From Polynucleobacter sp. UB-Piko-W3 (GTDB lineage: Bacteria > Pseudomonadota > Gammaproteobacteria > Burkholderiales > Burkholderiaceae): a stretch of 64,000 nt of DNA. The position numbers were made by a program, and so were the translations under genes. The DNA lies in NCBI RefSeq assembly GCF_018881635.1, contig NZ_JACVPY010000002.1, positions 1,198,525 through 1,262,524 of the forward strand, in the 5' to 3' direction. Positions 16,649 to 27,408 of the stretch are shown here, in pieces (within the stretch, counting starts at the first letter, position 1; each line of letters opens with the position of its first letter). The notes under the pieces are model-generated. The model worked only from the letters and a program-made list of their open reading frames with translations, made no database searches and was not told the DNA's origin.

Positions 16649-19600
16649 TCAATCCCCCACCACTACAAAGGGGGCCCAGAACAAGGGGTGGGCATAGGCG
16701 TATTTCATATTCGCGCCTTCTTTCATGCCACCTTGATCAATTTGGGTAAGCATTGCTTGTCTCAGAAGCTCAGCCTTGCTAGTGCCTTGGGCCTTTTGCT
16801 GATTCTTAAAGAGATCAGTCATCAAGGTTCTAGAGGCCACTGAGTCTACTGGCCAGTTAGAGACCAAGAGTGCTTTAGCACCAGCAAAGAAGAAGGCTCT
16901 ACCAAGACCTGAGACTGCTTCAGAGCCAGCACCCTCACCTGCCGCTGTATTACAAGCAGAGAGTACGACCCAGTCAGCATCGAGCTTTAAAGTGAGGACC
17001 TTATCCATTGTCAGAAGGCCATCATCTTTGTCGCCTGTGACATCAGGAGACGATAGCGCTAGCGCTGGTTGCGTTAAGCCATTGAGTTCGCCTGGCACTA
17101 AACCATGGGTAGCAAACATTACTACCTTGCGATTAGATAAGTCTGTCGCCATCACTTGCTTTACGGAAGCTTGTTTATGCAAGAAGATATCGCCATCACC
17201 TGCTCCAATCGCTTTACCAATCTCTTCTAACTCAAGACTGGTATCTGGTAGGCGTGGCAAGAGTGCCAACTCAGCAGAGCTCACACCGGAAGTTTTAGGG
17301 GCGCTGCGTAAAGACAATGGGATGCCGCGTGTTGCCAACTGCGTTGACTTCGCTTGCTTATCAGCTTGCTGCTCTTGTTGGGCACTAAAGTAAGGATCGC
17401 CAAAGCCAATGAAGTTCTTGCGATTAGGATTGCCCGCTGGCAAGGAGCGCAGTGCAGTCAAAGCTGTAACTGAAGGTACTTGAGCAACAGCAATATCTCT
17501 TGTTAACCAAGGAACGGTCTTGTATCCAATAAACGGTGTTGCACCACCTTTGGCAGGCTGCGCTGTTGGCTTGGTCACCAACAGGGATAAGGGCAACTGA
17601 CCCAACTCAGCATGGGGCACCGTCAGCATCACTTTTTTACCAGCAAACGCACTTTGCACGGGAGCGAGCACTTGTTGATAGAGTTGATTGGCAAGCACTA
17701 CATCAAAGGCTGGTATCTCATCAATGGTAGCTACGCCAGGATCGAGCGCTTTGCGTAACTGCGCAACATCTTTAGCCATTTTTGCCCGACCAATTGAGAG
17801 CTGTGCAAATTGTGCAGGCTTATCTTTAGTAATGGCCCAAACATAACCCACGTTATCGCCAAAATACCAAGAGATCAACACTTCATCAGGTTTAAGCGCT
17901 TTTTGAGTACGCTCTACTGAAGCAGGCTTAGGTTCAACCAACTCAGCATAGTCTGGGAACTTTTTCTCAATCTCTTTTTTAAGATCATCACGTTGTGATT
18001 TAAAGGCGGTGATGTCAGTGCGGATTTTGGCTTGCGCAGCAGGAAGCTGCTGTGCGGGTGGAGCCGATAACAATCCAGTTAATAACTCTGTCAAAGTATT
18101 GATACGCTGCTGTAAATCTTGCTCACGACGCGCTAATCCGGCAAGCTGAGGATCAGAAATGTTAGCCCGTGCTGCACTAGATGTTAAAGCGCGTTGCACT
18201 CCACTTCCGCGGGCAAGATCTGCAACTTGGAAAGCTTCAGCTGCTGCCGCTCCTGAAGAATCTGTTTTAGCTTGTTGCGCAAGAGAAGCGAGATACTCTT
18301 CCAAGACAAAGGTCATGCGCTGAGTTTGACGGATACTTTGAGTGTTGTTTTCAGCATCGTTACGGGATTGATCAATCAGGATAGGTACGGATATTTTGAA
18401 CTCAGACAAGGCTTGAGAAGACCGACCAGAAGCTTGAAGAGCCGATGCATTAAATGCTGTCAACATAGCTAAGCGAGTAGATCCCTTCTCCATCCGAGGA
18501 CCATTCTTAGCCAGCATCTCTCCAGTCATGGTTGCCGCTTGAGCTGCCTTACCTGTTTTAACGAGCGCAAGAGCCCAATCTAAGTCTTGGGCAGGAAAAC
18601 GTGCAGCAATATCTGGGTCAGCTTTAACGTTCTCTACCATCTCAGCGAATACTTTCTCCGCCTGAGTGTATTTGCCATCGGCAACCAAGGAAGTAGCCAA
18701 GGTCTTGCGTGCATAAGCAATAGAGGTAGACGCAGGATAGCTAGTGGATTGTTGTGCGACCTTCAATGCTGCATTGCCTAGTAATACTGCCTCCGCATTA
18801 CGCCCTTGCTCAGCAACTACCCTAGTTAGAGTGAGCAACATCTGTGCAGTCTTTCCAGAGTTAGGCCCAAACTGGTTTATAGCCAACATAGTAGCTTCTC
18901 GAGACCAATACTCAGCATCAACCAATCTTCTTTGCCCCAAATAAGCCTTAGCCATATCTGCCATCAAATAAGCACGTTGAGCATAAAAATTTCGTGCAGC
19001 TGTAGTAGAGTCCTGGGAAATTCGCACTTCATTATCTAAAGCGTCTCTCCCTCGATCCTTAATTCCATCTAAGATCTGTAGATTGAGATATAAGGATCTA
19101 CGAATACTACGTTCAGCCTCTATAAACTTACCTTCAGCCAAAAAATAACGGCCACGAGTTGACTCAAGAGTGTTCTCCCAATTCATTCGATGGAGGTAAT
19201 TGGGATTACGAGCGATACTAATGATGGCGCTGTAATCATTTTCTAATGCAGCAAGGCCCGATTTAGCGCACTCAAAATCTCCAAGGCCAAGGCAATAACT
19301 GACTATCTGCCTGTTAAATGAAAGAGCCCAGCCACGTAAGTTTTGAGGAACAGTCGATAAACCCTGTTCAGAAATTTTCTTTGCAGCAATTAAATGGCCT
19401 TGCGCAGACTCATATCCTGCATATTGAAACATCTCGTCAATACGAAGATCTACTTTAACACTAGGAAAATCAACTGCAGCCTTCTTGATATTTTCTAATG
19501 CCCCTCTAGTATTCTCAAGAGCGTCCTCTGCTGCTGCTCTTCTATAGTAATAATGATTCAAAACCTCTGTATCACTAGTAGTCGGCACTGGTAAAGCTAA

Positions 19601-19801
19601 AATCTTAGTCGCTTTTTCTATAATTGATTTGTCGGCGCGTGCCTGACTAAGGACCAACAAAATATCCTTCACGTCTCTTGGTGGCGCTTTAATATTTTCT
19701 ACATCAGCTTCTTCTTTAGTCGGCGCTGCAAATGATTGGGCTGAAAAGAGTGCCACGCTGCAGCACAGCATGAATGTGGCAATAATTGAGTACTTACGCA
19801 T
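16649..19801 (-). CDS. Secreted TPR-CHAT domain caspase-like protein
   Basis: 1050 residues. A signal peptide (MRKYSIIATFMLCCSVALFS, cleavage near SFA) exports it. Residues about 40-520 are helical repeats of TPR type. A charged helical linker (about 555-625) precedes the CHAT domain (about 640-1050). The caspase-like dyad is intact: His899 in ATHG and Cys950 in SACNTAAGEG. CHAT proteases cleave partner proteins once activated; known examples are eukaryotic separase relatives and the TPR-CHAT subunit of type III-E CRISPR effectors. This one is exported, so it should act in the periplasm or outside. AGGGGA lies just upstream of the ATG. It leads a four-gene operon with the Ig-like, zinc-ribbon and hydrolase genes. 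Confidence 0.85.
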   Translation of the reverse strand: MRKYSIIATFMLCCSVALFSAQSFAAPTKEEADVENIKAPPRDVKDILLVLSQARADKSIIEKATKILALPVPTTSDTEVLNHYYYRRAAAEDALENTRGALENIKKAAVDFPSVKVDLRIDEMFQYAGYESAQGHLIAAKKISEQGLSTVPQNLRGWALSFNRQIVSYCLGLGDFECAKSGLAALENDYSAIISIARNPNYLHRMNWENTLESTRGRYFLAEGKFIEAERSIRRSLYLNLQILDGIKDRGRDALDNEVRISQDSTTAARNFYAQRAYLMADMAKAYLGQRRLVDAEYWSREATMLAINQFGPNSGKTAQMLLTLTRVVAEQGRNAEAVLLGNAALKVAQQSTSYPASTSIAYARKTLATSLVADGKYTQAEKVFAEMVENVKADPDIAARFPAQDLDWALALVKTGKAAQAATMTGEMLAKNGPRMEKGSTRLAMLTAFNASALQASGRSSQALSEFKISVPILIDQSRNDAENNTQSIRQTQRMTFVLEEYLASLAQQAKTDSSGAAAAEAFQVADLARGSGVQRALTSSAARANISDPQLAGLARREQDLQQRINTLTELLTGLLSAPPAQQLPAAQAKIRTDITAFKSQRDDLKKEIEKKFPDYAELVEPKPASVERTQKALKPDEVLISWYFGDNVGYVWAITKDKPAQFAQLSIGRAKMAKDVAQLRKALDPGVATIDEIPAFDVVLANQLYQQVLAPVQSAFAGKKVMLTVPHAELGQLPLSLLVTKPTAQPAKGGATPFIGYKTVPWLTRDIAVAQVPSVTALTALRSLPAGNPNRKNFIGFGDPYFSAQQEQQADKQAKSTQLATRGIPLSLRSAPKTSGVSSAELALLPRLPDTSLELEEIGKAIGAGDGDIFLHKQASVKQVMATDLSNRKVVMFATHGLVPGELNGLTQPALALSSPDVTGDKDDGLLTMDKVLTLKLDADWVVLSACNTAAGEGAGSEAVSGLGRAFFFAGAKALLVSNWPVDSVASRTLMTDLFKNQQKAQGTSKAELLRQAMLTQIDQGGMKEGANMKYAYAHPLFWAPFVVVGD

Positions 19802-19914
19802 AGGATTCCCCTAGAATTTATAAGGATATATTAGCTCAAAACTCGCTTGGGGGAGCTTGATAAAAGCCCTCGCTAACCCTGCAAATTAGCACCTAAAAAC
19901 GATGCTTTTATAGC

Positions 19915-20934
19915 CTAAAGGGGATTAGCCAAGAATCCTGAATTAGCCTCTAACCACTCAATATAGCGGCCTACACCCTGCTCAACATCGAGGAAAGGCT
20001 CTGTATAGCCTGCAGCACGAAGTTTGGTGAGGTCTGCTTGAGTGAAGCACTGGTATTTACCTCTGAGTGCATCTGGAAATGGAATGTACTCAATCGCTTT
20101 TTCTTTTACTAATTCTTGTAGAGTTGCTGGCTTTGCTTTATCCAACTTGCGCATAGCATTGGCTACGGCATGCGCAACATCATTAAATGGTTGTGCGCGT
20201 CCGCTACCTAAATTAAAGATGCCGTTGATTTCTGGGTGATCTAAGAAGAATAGATTTACTTTTACAACGTCTTCAACGGATACAAAGTCACGACTTTGCT
20301 CACCTGGGCCATAGCCACCATACTCACCAAACAGTTTGACATGGCCATTAGCCTTGTACTGGTGATATTGATGAAATGCTACCGATGCCATACGGCCTTT
20401 ATGTGATTCACGTGGGCCATACACATTGAAGTAGCGGAAACCAACTACCTGTGCAGTATTTGCTTTTTCTGCAAAGCGCTTACGCATGACTTGGTCAAAT
20501 AAGAACTTAGAGTAGCCATAAATATTGAGCGGCTTCTCATGCTCACGACTCTCCACGAATGTATCTGAGCCACCGTAAGTGGCTGCAGAAGATGCATAGA
20601 GCAGTTGCACTTTTTGGGCTGTGCAGATATCAAGCAAGTCCATGGTGTAGCGATAGTTATTCGCCATCATGAAAATACCATCCGTCTCCATGGTGTCAGA
20701 GCACGCACCCTCATGAAAGACTGCTTTGACCTTACCAAAACGACCACTTCTAAAGGCCTCTAGAAATTCCTCTTTATCAAGATAGTCAATGATTTCTAGA
20801 TCAGCGAGGTTGCGATATTTGTCTGCAGGGCGAAGATCATCAACAGCGATGATATTTTTCTCGCCACGCGCATTGAGTGCTTGCACAATATTTGCGCCGA
20901 TAAAACCAGCAGCGCCAGTTACGATAATAGTCAC
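19915..20934 (-). CDS. rfaD: ADP-L-glycero-D-manno-heptose 6-epimerase
   Basis: 339 residues from a GTG at 20934, preceded by GAGGAA and overlapping the rfaE stop as GTGA; the longer ORF to 21030 lies inside rfaE. It is an extended SDR with a Rossmann motif ([12 protein letters not shown]) and the YGYSK catalytic motif. It converts ADP-D-glycero- to ADP-L-glycero-heptose for the LPS inner core. It is the last of the ugd-rfaE-rfaD group. Confidence 0.96.
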   Translation of the reverse strand: MTIIVTGAAGFIGANIVQALNARGEKNIIAVDDLRPADKYRNLADLEIIDYLDKEEFLEAFRSGRFGKVKAVFHEGACSDTMETDGIFMMANNYRYTMDLLDICTAQKVQLLYASSAATYGGSDTFVESREHEKPLNIYGYSKFLFDQVMRKRFAEKANTAQVVGFRYFNVYGPRESHKGRMASVAFHQYHQYKANGHVKLFGEYGGYGPGEQSRDFVSVEDVVKVNLFFLDHPEINGIFNLGSGRAQPFNDVAHAVANAMRKLDKAKPATLQELVKEKAIEYIPFPDALRGKYQCFTQADLTKLRAAGYTEPFLDVEQGVGRYIEWLEANSGFLANPL

Positions 20935-21860
20935 TGTAGTTCCTCTGAAGTAACAGTTGCGGTTCCAAGCTTGCCGACCACAATGCCGCCAGCACGATTT
21001 GCCAAGGCCATCGCTTTTTCTAAGGGCCACTTAGCAGCTAAGGCAACCGCTAAAGTTGCAATCACAGTATCGCCAGCGCCAGAAACATCAAACACCTCAC
21101 GTGCCTGCGCCTTGACATGACTGACACCCGCTTCGGTATACAAACTCATACCCTCTTCTGATCGGGTGAGAAGTAGCGCCTGTAAATCTAATGACTTTCT
21201 GAGGGCTTGTGCTTTATTGGTGAGATCCTCTTCATTGGTCCACTTGCCAACGACCTGACGCAATTCACTTCGATTTGGCGTTAAAACAGTAGCACCGCGA
21301 TACTTTTCATAATCTTCGCCCTTAGGATCGACCAAGATGACCTTGTTTTGCGCTCTAGCCTGTTCAATCATATGAGCCACCTGACCTAAGGCGCCTTTGC
21401 CGTAATCAGACAAAATCACGACATCAGCACTGCCTACCAATTTTTCAAAACGCTCTAACTTATGGGCGAGTGCTTTTTCACTTGGGTTCTCTTCAAAGTC
21501 GAGACGAATTAACTGTTGCTGACGGGCAATAACCCGCAACTTCACAATCGTTGGTGCATTTGCGTCAATTTCTAGTTGGCTATCAACGCCACCTGACTTG
21601 AGTAACTCCACTACACGCTTGCCAGGCTCATCATTACCAACTATACCCAGAATGGTTGTTTGAGCACCCAGCGCTGCTACGTTACGAGCAACGTTGGCTG
21701 CGCCTCCCAAGCGCTCATCAATCTTACCAACTTGCACTACTGGCACAGGCGCTTCAGGAGAAATCCGATTGGTATCGCCAAACCAGTAGCGATCGAGCAT
21801 GACATCACCAACCACTAGTAGGCGAGTTTTAGAAAATTGGTCTCGGTTGGCTTTTTCCAT
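20931..21860 (-). CDS. rfaE1: D-glycero-beta-D-manno-heptose-7-phosphate kinase (HldE kinase domain only)
   Basis: 309 residues of the PfkB/ribokinase family, with [11 protein letters not shown] near the N-terminus, [15 protein letters not shown], and the catalytic [11 protein letters not shown] near the C-terminus. It phosphorylates heptose-7-phosphate at C1. In E. coli this domain is fused to a nucleotidyltransferase; here only the kinase is present, so the adenylyltransferase (HldC type) must be encoded elsewhere. It overlaps rfaD by 4 bases. Confidence 0.94.
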   Translation of the reverse strand: MEKANRDQFSKTRLLVVGDVMLDRYWFGDTNRISPEAPVPVVQVGKIDERLGGAANVARNVAALGAQTTILGIVGNDEPGKRVVELLKSGGVDSQLEIDANAPTIVKLRVIARQQQLIRLDFEENPSEKALAHKLERFEKLVGSADVVILSDYGKGALGQVAHMIEQARAQNKVILVDPKGEDYEKYRGATVLTPNRSELRQVVGKWTNEEDLTNKAQALRKSLDLQALLLTRSEEGMSLYTEAGVSHVKAQAREVFDVSGAGDTVIATLAVALAAKWPLEKAMALANRAGGIVVGKLGTATVTSEELQ

Positions 21861-21880
21861 AGGATAATTTCTGCAATGAC

Positions 21881-23245
21881 TTAATTATGTCGTCCAATAC
21901 CATAGTACTCAATACCTAATTCCTTCATGGCACTTGGCTCATAGAGATTACGGCCATCAAAAATGATGGGGTGAGTCAATTTTTGCATGACCTGTTCAAA
22001 GTCTGGGCTGTGGAAGGCCTTCCACTCAGTGACAATGACTAGCGCGTCGCAAGCATCTAGGGCTGCCATTGGGCTGTCGACCATAGAGACTCTCTTGAGG
22101 CCATCTGGATTACCCTTGAAGTCGGACTCTAGACAATGTTTTGCTTCTGGCATCGCCACTGGATCATGGGCAACAACCGAAGCACCGCGTTTTACTAATT
22201 CTTGAATGATCACGCGACTTGGAGCCTCACGCATATCATCGGTATTGGGCTTAAAAGCCAGACCCCAAAGCGCAAACTTCATACCTTTAAGATCATTACC
22301 GAAGCGTTTTTCGATCTTTTCAACCAAGATATATTTCTGGAGTTCGTTCACCGCCTCTACAGCATCCAGAATCTTTAAATCTCTACCATGCTCCCTAGCA
22401 GTTTTAGAAAGGGCTGATACATCCTTTGGAAAACAAGAACCGCCGTAACCGGTTCCTGAATATAAAAATCCAAAGCCAATGCGTGAGTCAGAACCAATTC
22501 CTTGGCGTACCGATTCAATGTCAGCACCTACTAAATCTGCCAAGTTTGATAACTCATTCATAAAAGAGATACGGGTAGCTAACATGGCGTTCGCAGCATA
22601 CTTCGTCAGCTCTGCGCTCTTCACATCCATGTAATAAGTACGTTCATGGTGGCGGTTAAATGGGGCATAGAGCTTACGCATTTGCTCCTTAGCACGCAGG
22701 CCTGCTGGAGTATTTTCAGTACCAATCACAATCCGGTCTGGGCGCATAAAGTCTTCTACTGCTGCGCCTTCCTTTAAAAACTCTGGGTTAGAAACTACTG
22801 AACACAAGTCAGCTGGCTGACCTCTTTTTTCTAATTCTTCTTTGATGGCGGCAGATACTTTATCTGCAGTACCTACTGGCACAGTAGATTTATCAACAAT
22901 TACCTTAGGGGAAGTTGCATGACGACCAATATTACGTGCTGCAGCAACTACATATTGCAGATCAGCAGAACCATCTTCATCGGGAGGCGTACCTACGGCA
23001 ATAAATTGAATATCGCCATGAGCAACTGATGCAGCAATATCAGTGGAAAACTGCAATCTTCCAGCCGCACGATTGCGCTCAATCATCTCTTTTAGGCCGG
23101 GCTCATAAATCGGAACGCCGCCAGAATTGAGAATCTCAATTTTTTTGGGGTCCAAGTCCAGGCAAAAAATATTATTACCTTGCTCAGCAAGGCAAGCGCC
23201 AGTAACCAAGCCTACGTAACCGCTACCGATGATGGTGACTTTCAA
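21881..23245 (-). CDS. ugd: UDP-glucose 6-dehydrogenase
   Basis: 454 residues. It has the N-terminal NAD site ([18 protein letters not shown]), the catalytic Cys in [11 protein letters not shown] and the C-terminal domain ([18 protein letters not shown]). It oxidises UDP-glucose to UDP-glucuronate for LPS or capsule sugars. Its position between lapB and rfaE, all within about 20 bases, suggests one envelope-polysaccharide operon. Confidence 0.97.
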   Translation of the reverse strand: MKVTIIGSGYVGLVTGACLAEQGNNIFCLDLDPKKIEILNSGGVPIYEPGLKEMIERNRAAGRLQFSTDIAASVAHGDIQFIAVGTPPDEDGSADLQYVVAAARNIGRHATSPKVIVDKSTVPVGTADKVSAAIKEELEKRGQPADLCSVVSNPEFLKEGAAVEDFMRPDRIVIGTENTPAGLRAKEQMRKLYAPFNRHHERTYYMDVKSAELTKYAANAMLATRISFMNELSNLADLVGADIESVRQGIGSDSRIGFGFLYSGTGYGGSCFPKDVSALSKTAREHGRDLKILDAVEAVNELQKYILVEKIEKRFGNDLKGMKFALWGLAFKPNTDDMREAPSRVIIQELVKRGASVVAHDPVAMPEAKHCLESDFKGNPDGLKRVSMVDSPMAALDACDALVIVTEWKAFHSPDFEQVMQKLTHPIIFDGRNLYEPSAMKELGIEYYGIGRHN

Positions 23246-23262
23246 CTGATCTCCGTTCTTCT

Positions 23263-24474
23263 TTACATTGAAGGGCCGCTAGGCGCAACGCCCTCGGCCC
23301 GTCTTGGGGAGTATGCCTCCCAATGATTACAACCAGGACACTGCCAATAGAATCGACGTGCCCTAAAACCACAATTGCCACAAGTATATCTAGCCAAGCT
23401 GGTAGTACGCTGACGCAAAATATTTAAAATTGACTGTAGCTCAATCATCCTGTCCGGATGTGCGCCATTCGCCTCAATCGCTAAACGTGTTTCAGCCAGT
23501 TTTGACAAAGCACTTAAACTGGGGGAGTGCTGAATAACATCAGACAACATCACATTCGCCGCTTGAGGTCCCCGAATGTTCATCAGGTGCTTGTGGGTGA
23601 TATCCAAAAGCTCACCTGATGCTTGCGTTTTTAATAGCCCACACAAACGATCTAGACCCTCGTCAGTTTTTCCTAGTTCAGTATGCGCTAACATCCAGCG
23701 ATCAGCCAATAAATGCATATAAGCTGGATGCGAGTTAACAATAATGCTCCATGCCTCAATAGCTTGGGCTGGACGCTCTGTCGCCATAAAATAATCGCCT
23801 TGCAAAATCACCGCACGCGCATGATTCGGAACAGCGTTTAAGGCCCGTTGAATCGACTCTTCAGCATCAACCAGATCTTTGCGACGCAAAGCCTCTTGAC
23901 CTAACTCACAATGAAATTGAGCGATTTCAGTTTGATGAGATTTGCCTTGTAATGTAGCGAGCTCATGCGCGGAGATAATGGCTTTTTGCCAATCTCGCTC
24001 AACCTGATACATCTCTAGCAAACTCTCTTTTGCTGGAACTGCAAACTTACCCTCGCCTACACGATTTAGTGAGGCTTCAGCGCGATCCAATAGGCCGGCA
24101 CGCAGAAAGTCACGACCTAACTCATAAGCAGCACGATCGCGATCGCGTGGTTTTAAATCATCACGATTGGCTAGGTGTTGGTGAACCTTAATGGCGCGCT
24201 CAGTTTCACCACGACGACGGAACAAATTACCCAATGAAAAATGTAACTCAATCGTCTCTGGATCTAATTGCGCAATTTTGACGAGCGTCTCAATTGCCTG
24301 ATCAGGCTGCTCATTTAATAAAAGACTCAAGCCTTTAAAGGTTGAGCGCTGCTGACGTATGAGATCCAGCTCATCCATTCGATTTTCAAGACGAAGATCC
24401 CAGCGCGATGCCAGCCAGCCAATCCCAAACATGACCGGAAGAAGCAATAGCCAAGATGTCGCAAGCTGAATCAT
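23263..24474 (-). CDS. lapB: Lipopolysaccharide assembly protein B
   Basis: 403 residues. An N-terminal membrane anchor (about 4-22) is followed by TPR repeats and a C-terminal rubredoxin-like metal knuckle (CGNCGF, then CPGCNHW). LapB couples LPS synthesis to demand by directing FtsH to LpxC. In many proteobacteria lapA lies directly upstream; here only 60 bases separate lapB from ihfB, so lapA is absent from this site. Confidence 0.93.
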   Translation of the reverse strand: MIQLATSWLLLLPVMFGIGWLASRWDLRLENRMDELDLIRQQRSTFKGLSLLLNEQPDQAIETLVKIAQLDPETIELHFSLGNLFRRRGETERAIKVHQHLANRDDLKPRDRDRAAYELGRDFLRAGLLDRAEASLNRVGEGKFAVPAKESLLEMYQVERDWQKAIISAHELATLQGKSHQTEIAQFHCELGQEALRRKDLVDAEESIQRALNAVPNHARAVILQGDYFMATERPAQAIEAWSIIVNSHPAYMHLLADRWMLAHTELGKTDEGLDRLCGLLKTQASGELLDITHKHLMNIRGPQAANVMLSDVIQHSPSLSALSKLAETRLAIEANGAHPDRMIELQSILNILRQRTTSLARYTCGNCGFRARRFYWQCPGCNHWEAYSPRRAEGVAPSGPSM

Positions 24475-24534
24475 GGCGTACAGAAATTAAATAAAAAAAT
24501 GGTCCTGATGGACCACTGAGGATTAGCCTGAATA

Positions 24535-24879
24535 TTAGGCACCGGAACCCTCTTTAGGGCCCGCCTGTTTCAATGGCTTGTAATCTACTCGTTCACGCAA
24601 CTCTTTACCAGGTTTGAAATGTGGAACGCGTTTTTCTGGAATTAAGACCTTATCACCAGACTTGGGATTGCGACCGGTACGTGCCGGACGATGATGCAGC
24701 ACAAAACTGCCAACGCCGCGCAACTCAATACGCTTACCCTCAGCCAAAGCATGAGTCATCGTATCTAACAAAGTTTTTACTGCAAGCTCCACATCCCTAG
24801 GCAAAAGCTGCGGAAATTGTTCCGCGAGGCTCTCCACGAGTTCGGAGCGAGTAATGGCTTGTTGCTCTTGATCTGTCAT
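24535..24879 (-). CDS. ihfB: Integration host factor beta subunit
   Basis: 114 residues. The HU/IHF fold is clear ([33 protein letters not shown], with the DNA-arm motif [15 protein letters not shown]). A C-terminal extension of about 20 residues beyond E. coli IhfB is rich in Lys, Gly and Pro. It is a DNA-bending nucleoid protein. It follows rpsA by 50 bases, the usual order. Confidence 0.95.
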   Translation of the reverse strand: MTDQEQQAITRSELVESLAEQFPQLLPRDVELAVKTLLDTMTHALAEGKRIELRGVGSFVLHHRPARTGRNPKSGDKVLIPEKRVPHFKPGKELRERVDYKPLKQAGPKEGSGA

Positions 24880-24929
24880 GATCTATCAAAAAAATCGCCA
24901 CTCCCCCTAAGGAAAGCGGCGATATTGCT

Positions 24930-26603
24930 TTAACCCTGATTGTCCATTTTTGCTTTTAACAACGCGCCCAAATTGGTTGTGCCAGACTGCGCATCACCTT
25001 GGAGCTTGCTCATAGCATCTTGTTGATCAGAACTGTCTTTTGCCTTAATTGAAAGGTTGATGACACGTGACTTACGATCAATATTAATGATCATGGCAGT
25101 AACGCTATCGCCTTCTTTCAATACGTTGCGTGCATCTTCAACTCGATCAGTTGAAATCTCAGAAGCACGTAAGTAAGCTTCAACTTCATCAGCCAAGTGA
25201 ATAGTTGCACCCTTAGCATCAACTGCCTTCACAGTGCCAGTAACAAGGCTACCCTTGTCGCTTACGGATGTGTAGTTATTGAATGGGTCACCAGACAATT
25301 GCTTGATACCAAGAGAGATACGCTCTTTCTCAACATCAATTGCCAATACCGTGGCTTCAACTTCATCACCTTTTTTGTATTTCTTAACAGCTTCTTCACC
25401 TGGCTCATTCCAAGAGATATCAGAAAGATGAACTAAGCCATCGATACCGCCAGGCAAACCAATGAACACACCAAAGTCAGTAATCGACTTGATTGCGCCA
25501 GTCAGTTTGTCGCCTTTTTGCTGAGCACGTGAGAACTCTTCCCATGGATTTGCTTTGCACTGCTTGATGCCCAAGCTAATACGACGCTTATCTTCATCAA
25601 TATCCAGAACCATCACTTCAACTTCGGTTCCTAATGCAGTAGCTTTACTTGGAGCAACGTTCTTGTTGGTCCAATCCATTTCAGAAACGTGTACCAAACC
25701 TTCGATACCAGATTCAATTTCTACGAACGCGCCGTAGTCAGTCAAGTTGGTGACTTTGCCGAATAAACGGGTGTTTGGTGGGTAACGACGTGCGATACCA
25801 ACCCATGGATCATCACCAAGCTGTTTCACGCCGAGTGAAACACGGTTCTTCTCTTGATCGAACTTCAAAATTTTCGCGGTCACTTCTTGACCAACAGTCA
25901 ACATCTCGCTTGGGTGACGCACGCGACGCCATGCCAAATCGGTAATGTGCAAGAGGCCATCGATACCGCCGAGGTCAACGAATGCGCCGTAATCGGTAAT
26001 GTTCTTAACCAGGCCAGTAACTACCGCACCTTCTTTAAGGTTAGACATCAACTCAGCGCGCTCTTTACCTTGGCTAGCCTCAACCACTGCACGACGTGAC
26101 AACACGACGTTGTTACGCTTACGGTCAAGCTTGATCACCTTAAACTCCATCGTCTTACCTTCGTAAGGGCTGGTGTCTTTGATTGGACGTGTATCAACGA
26201 GTGATCCAGGCAAGAATGCGCGGATACCGTTGACCATAACAGTCAAGCCACCTTTAACCTTACCAGTAACAGTACCGGTAACGATCTCAGCTTGCTCGAG
26301 TGCTTTTTCCAAATTCATCCATGATGCCAAGCGTTTCGCTTTGTCACGGGAAAGGATGGTGTCGCCATAGCCGTTTTCAAGGGCATCGATAGCAACAGAA
26401 ACGAAATCGCCAGGAGCTACTTCAATCTCGCCAGCGTCGTTATGGAATTCTTCAACAGGAATAAACGCTTCAGACTTTAAGCCAGCGTTAACAACGACGA
26501 AGTTATGGTCGATGCGAAGGACTTCAGCCGAAATAACTTGGCCGGTCTTCATATTCGAGCGGGTTAATGATTCTTCAAATAATTCTGCAAATGATTCAGA
26601 CAT
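24930..26603 (-). CDS. rpsA: 30S ribosomal protein S1
   Basis: 557 residues with six S1 (OB-fold) repeats, the typical length for the Gram-negative protein. Repeats 3-6 carry the well-conserved mRNA-binding pattern ([60 protein letters not shown]). It recruits mRNA to the 30S subunit. The 138-base leader upstream contains two inverted repeats that may support autoregulation. Confidence 0.97.
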   Translation of the reverse strand: MSESFAELFEESLTRSNMKTGQVISAEVLRIDHNFVVVNAGLKSEAFIPVEEFHNDAGEIEVAPGDFVSVAIDALENGYGDTILSRDKAKRLASWMNLEKALEQAEIVTGTVTGKVKGGLTVMVNGIRAFLPGSLVDTRPIKDTSPYEGKTMEFKVIKLDRKRNNVVLSRRAVVEASQGKERAELMSNLKEGAVVTGLVKNITDYGAFVDLGGIDGLLHITDLAWRRVRHPSEMLTVGQEVTAKILKFDQEKNRVSLGVKQLGDDPWVGIARRYPPNTRLFGKVTNLTDYGAFVEIESGIEGLVHVSEMDWTNKNVAPSKATALGTEVEVMVLDIDEDKRRISLGIKQCKANPWEEFSRAQQKGDKLTGAIKSITDFGVFIGLPGGIDGLVHLSDISWNEPGEEAVKKYKKGDEVEATVLAIDVEKERISLGIKQLSGDPFNNYTSVSDKGSLVTGTVKAVDAKGATIHLADEVEAYLRASEISTDRVEDARNVLKEGDSVTAMIINIDRKSRVINLSIKAKDSSDQQDAMSKLQGDAQSGTTNLGALLKAKMDNQG

Positions 26604-26619
26604 GTGTATTCACTTTGTG

Positions 26620-26697
26620 CCGTCAGAAGGTCCGACGGGTTAGGTTAAAAAAGCCTTAAAGAAACACGCTAATGAACGCGTTGTAGAGTTTCTTAAG
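26620..26697 (-). promoter_or_regulatory. Structured rpsA leader (two inverted repeats)
   Basis: Between cmk and rpsA, a 5-bp inverted repeat CCGTC/GACGG (26620-26624 with 26634-26638) lies close to the rpsA start. A longer imperfect pair (26655-26665 with 26688-26697, about 10 bp with one bulge) lies upstream. S1 is known to repress its own mRNA through leader hairpins in enterobacteria; the same role here is inferred. The first pair could also be chance. Confidence 0.35.
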
Positions 26698-26741
26698 ACG
26701 CCAAAACTACTTCTACAGCTCACTACCAAACAACTGACAAA

Positions 26742-27404
26742 CTAAACAATCGCAGATTGATACCAATCCAAAACTGTCTTAACTGCCTGATCTATCGATA
26801 AATCTGATGTTTCAAGCACTTTTGCACCATCTGCAACTAACAGGGGTGCGGTACCTCGACTACTATCTCTGGCATCGCGCTCCTGCAAATCTTGCAGTAA
26901 GTCGGAAAGTTTAGCAGAAATTCCCTTAGCTATCAATTGCTTATAGCGACGTTCTGCTCTGGCAGCCGCTGTTGCCGTCAAGAAAACCTTCAAAACTGCA
27001 TCTGGGAATATCACGCTAGCCATATCCCGGCCATCCGCCACTAAGCCCGGAGGCTGCCGAAAACTGCGCTGCAGACCCACTAAAGCGAACCGAACCTCAG
27101 AATGGACCGCTACAGTAGAGGCCCTCAGGCCAATGTTTTCAGTGCGAATAGCATCGGTAACATCCAGGCCATCCAAGGAAATTTGACCATTTTTGAATGA
27201 AATCAATAACTTAGGAACTAAAAGACCTAATTCTGGCCCATTTTTAGCATCAATGCCGCGTTTTTCACTAGCAAGGGCAACTAAGCGATAGAGCGCCCCA
27301 CTATCCAAATAATGAAAGCCTAGCTTTTCTGCCACCAAAGATGCAACTGTTCCCTTGCCAGAGGCAGTGGGTCCATCAATTGCGATAACTGGGTGAGCAC
27401 TCAT
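26742..27404 (-). CDS. cmk: Cytidylate kinase
   Basis: 220 residues from the ATG at 27404, giving the normal N-terminus [19 protein letters not shown] with the P-loop. A longer ORF to 27464 overlaps aroA and is not used. It phosphorylates CMP and dCMP. The start lies 4 bases after the aroA stop, so it is coupled to aroA. Confidence 0.96.
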   Translation of the reverse strand: MSAHPVIAIDGPTASGKGTVASLVAEKLGFHYLDSGALYRLVALASEKRGIDAKNGPELGLLVPKLLISFKNGQISLDGLDVTDAIRTENIGLRASTVAVHSEVRFALVGLQRSFRQPPGLVADGRDMASVIFPDAVLKVFLTATAAARAERRYKQLIAKGISAKLSDLLQDLQERDARDSSRGTAPLLVADGAKVLETSDLSIDQAVKTVLDWYQSAIV

Positions 27405-27408
27405 GAGA

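Noticed and set aside
16649-19801. TPR-CHAT protein as part of a type III-E CRISPR (craspase) system
   Set aside because: No Cas genes, repeats or spacers are present, and this protein has a signal peptide, so it acts outside the cytoplasm.
20935-21030. Longer N-terminus for rfaD
   Set aside because: It would overlap rfaE deeply; the GTG at 20934 has GAGGAA and the GTGA overlap with the rfaE stop.
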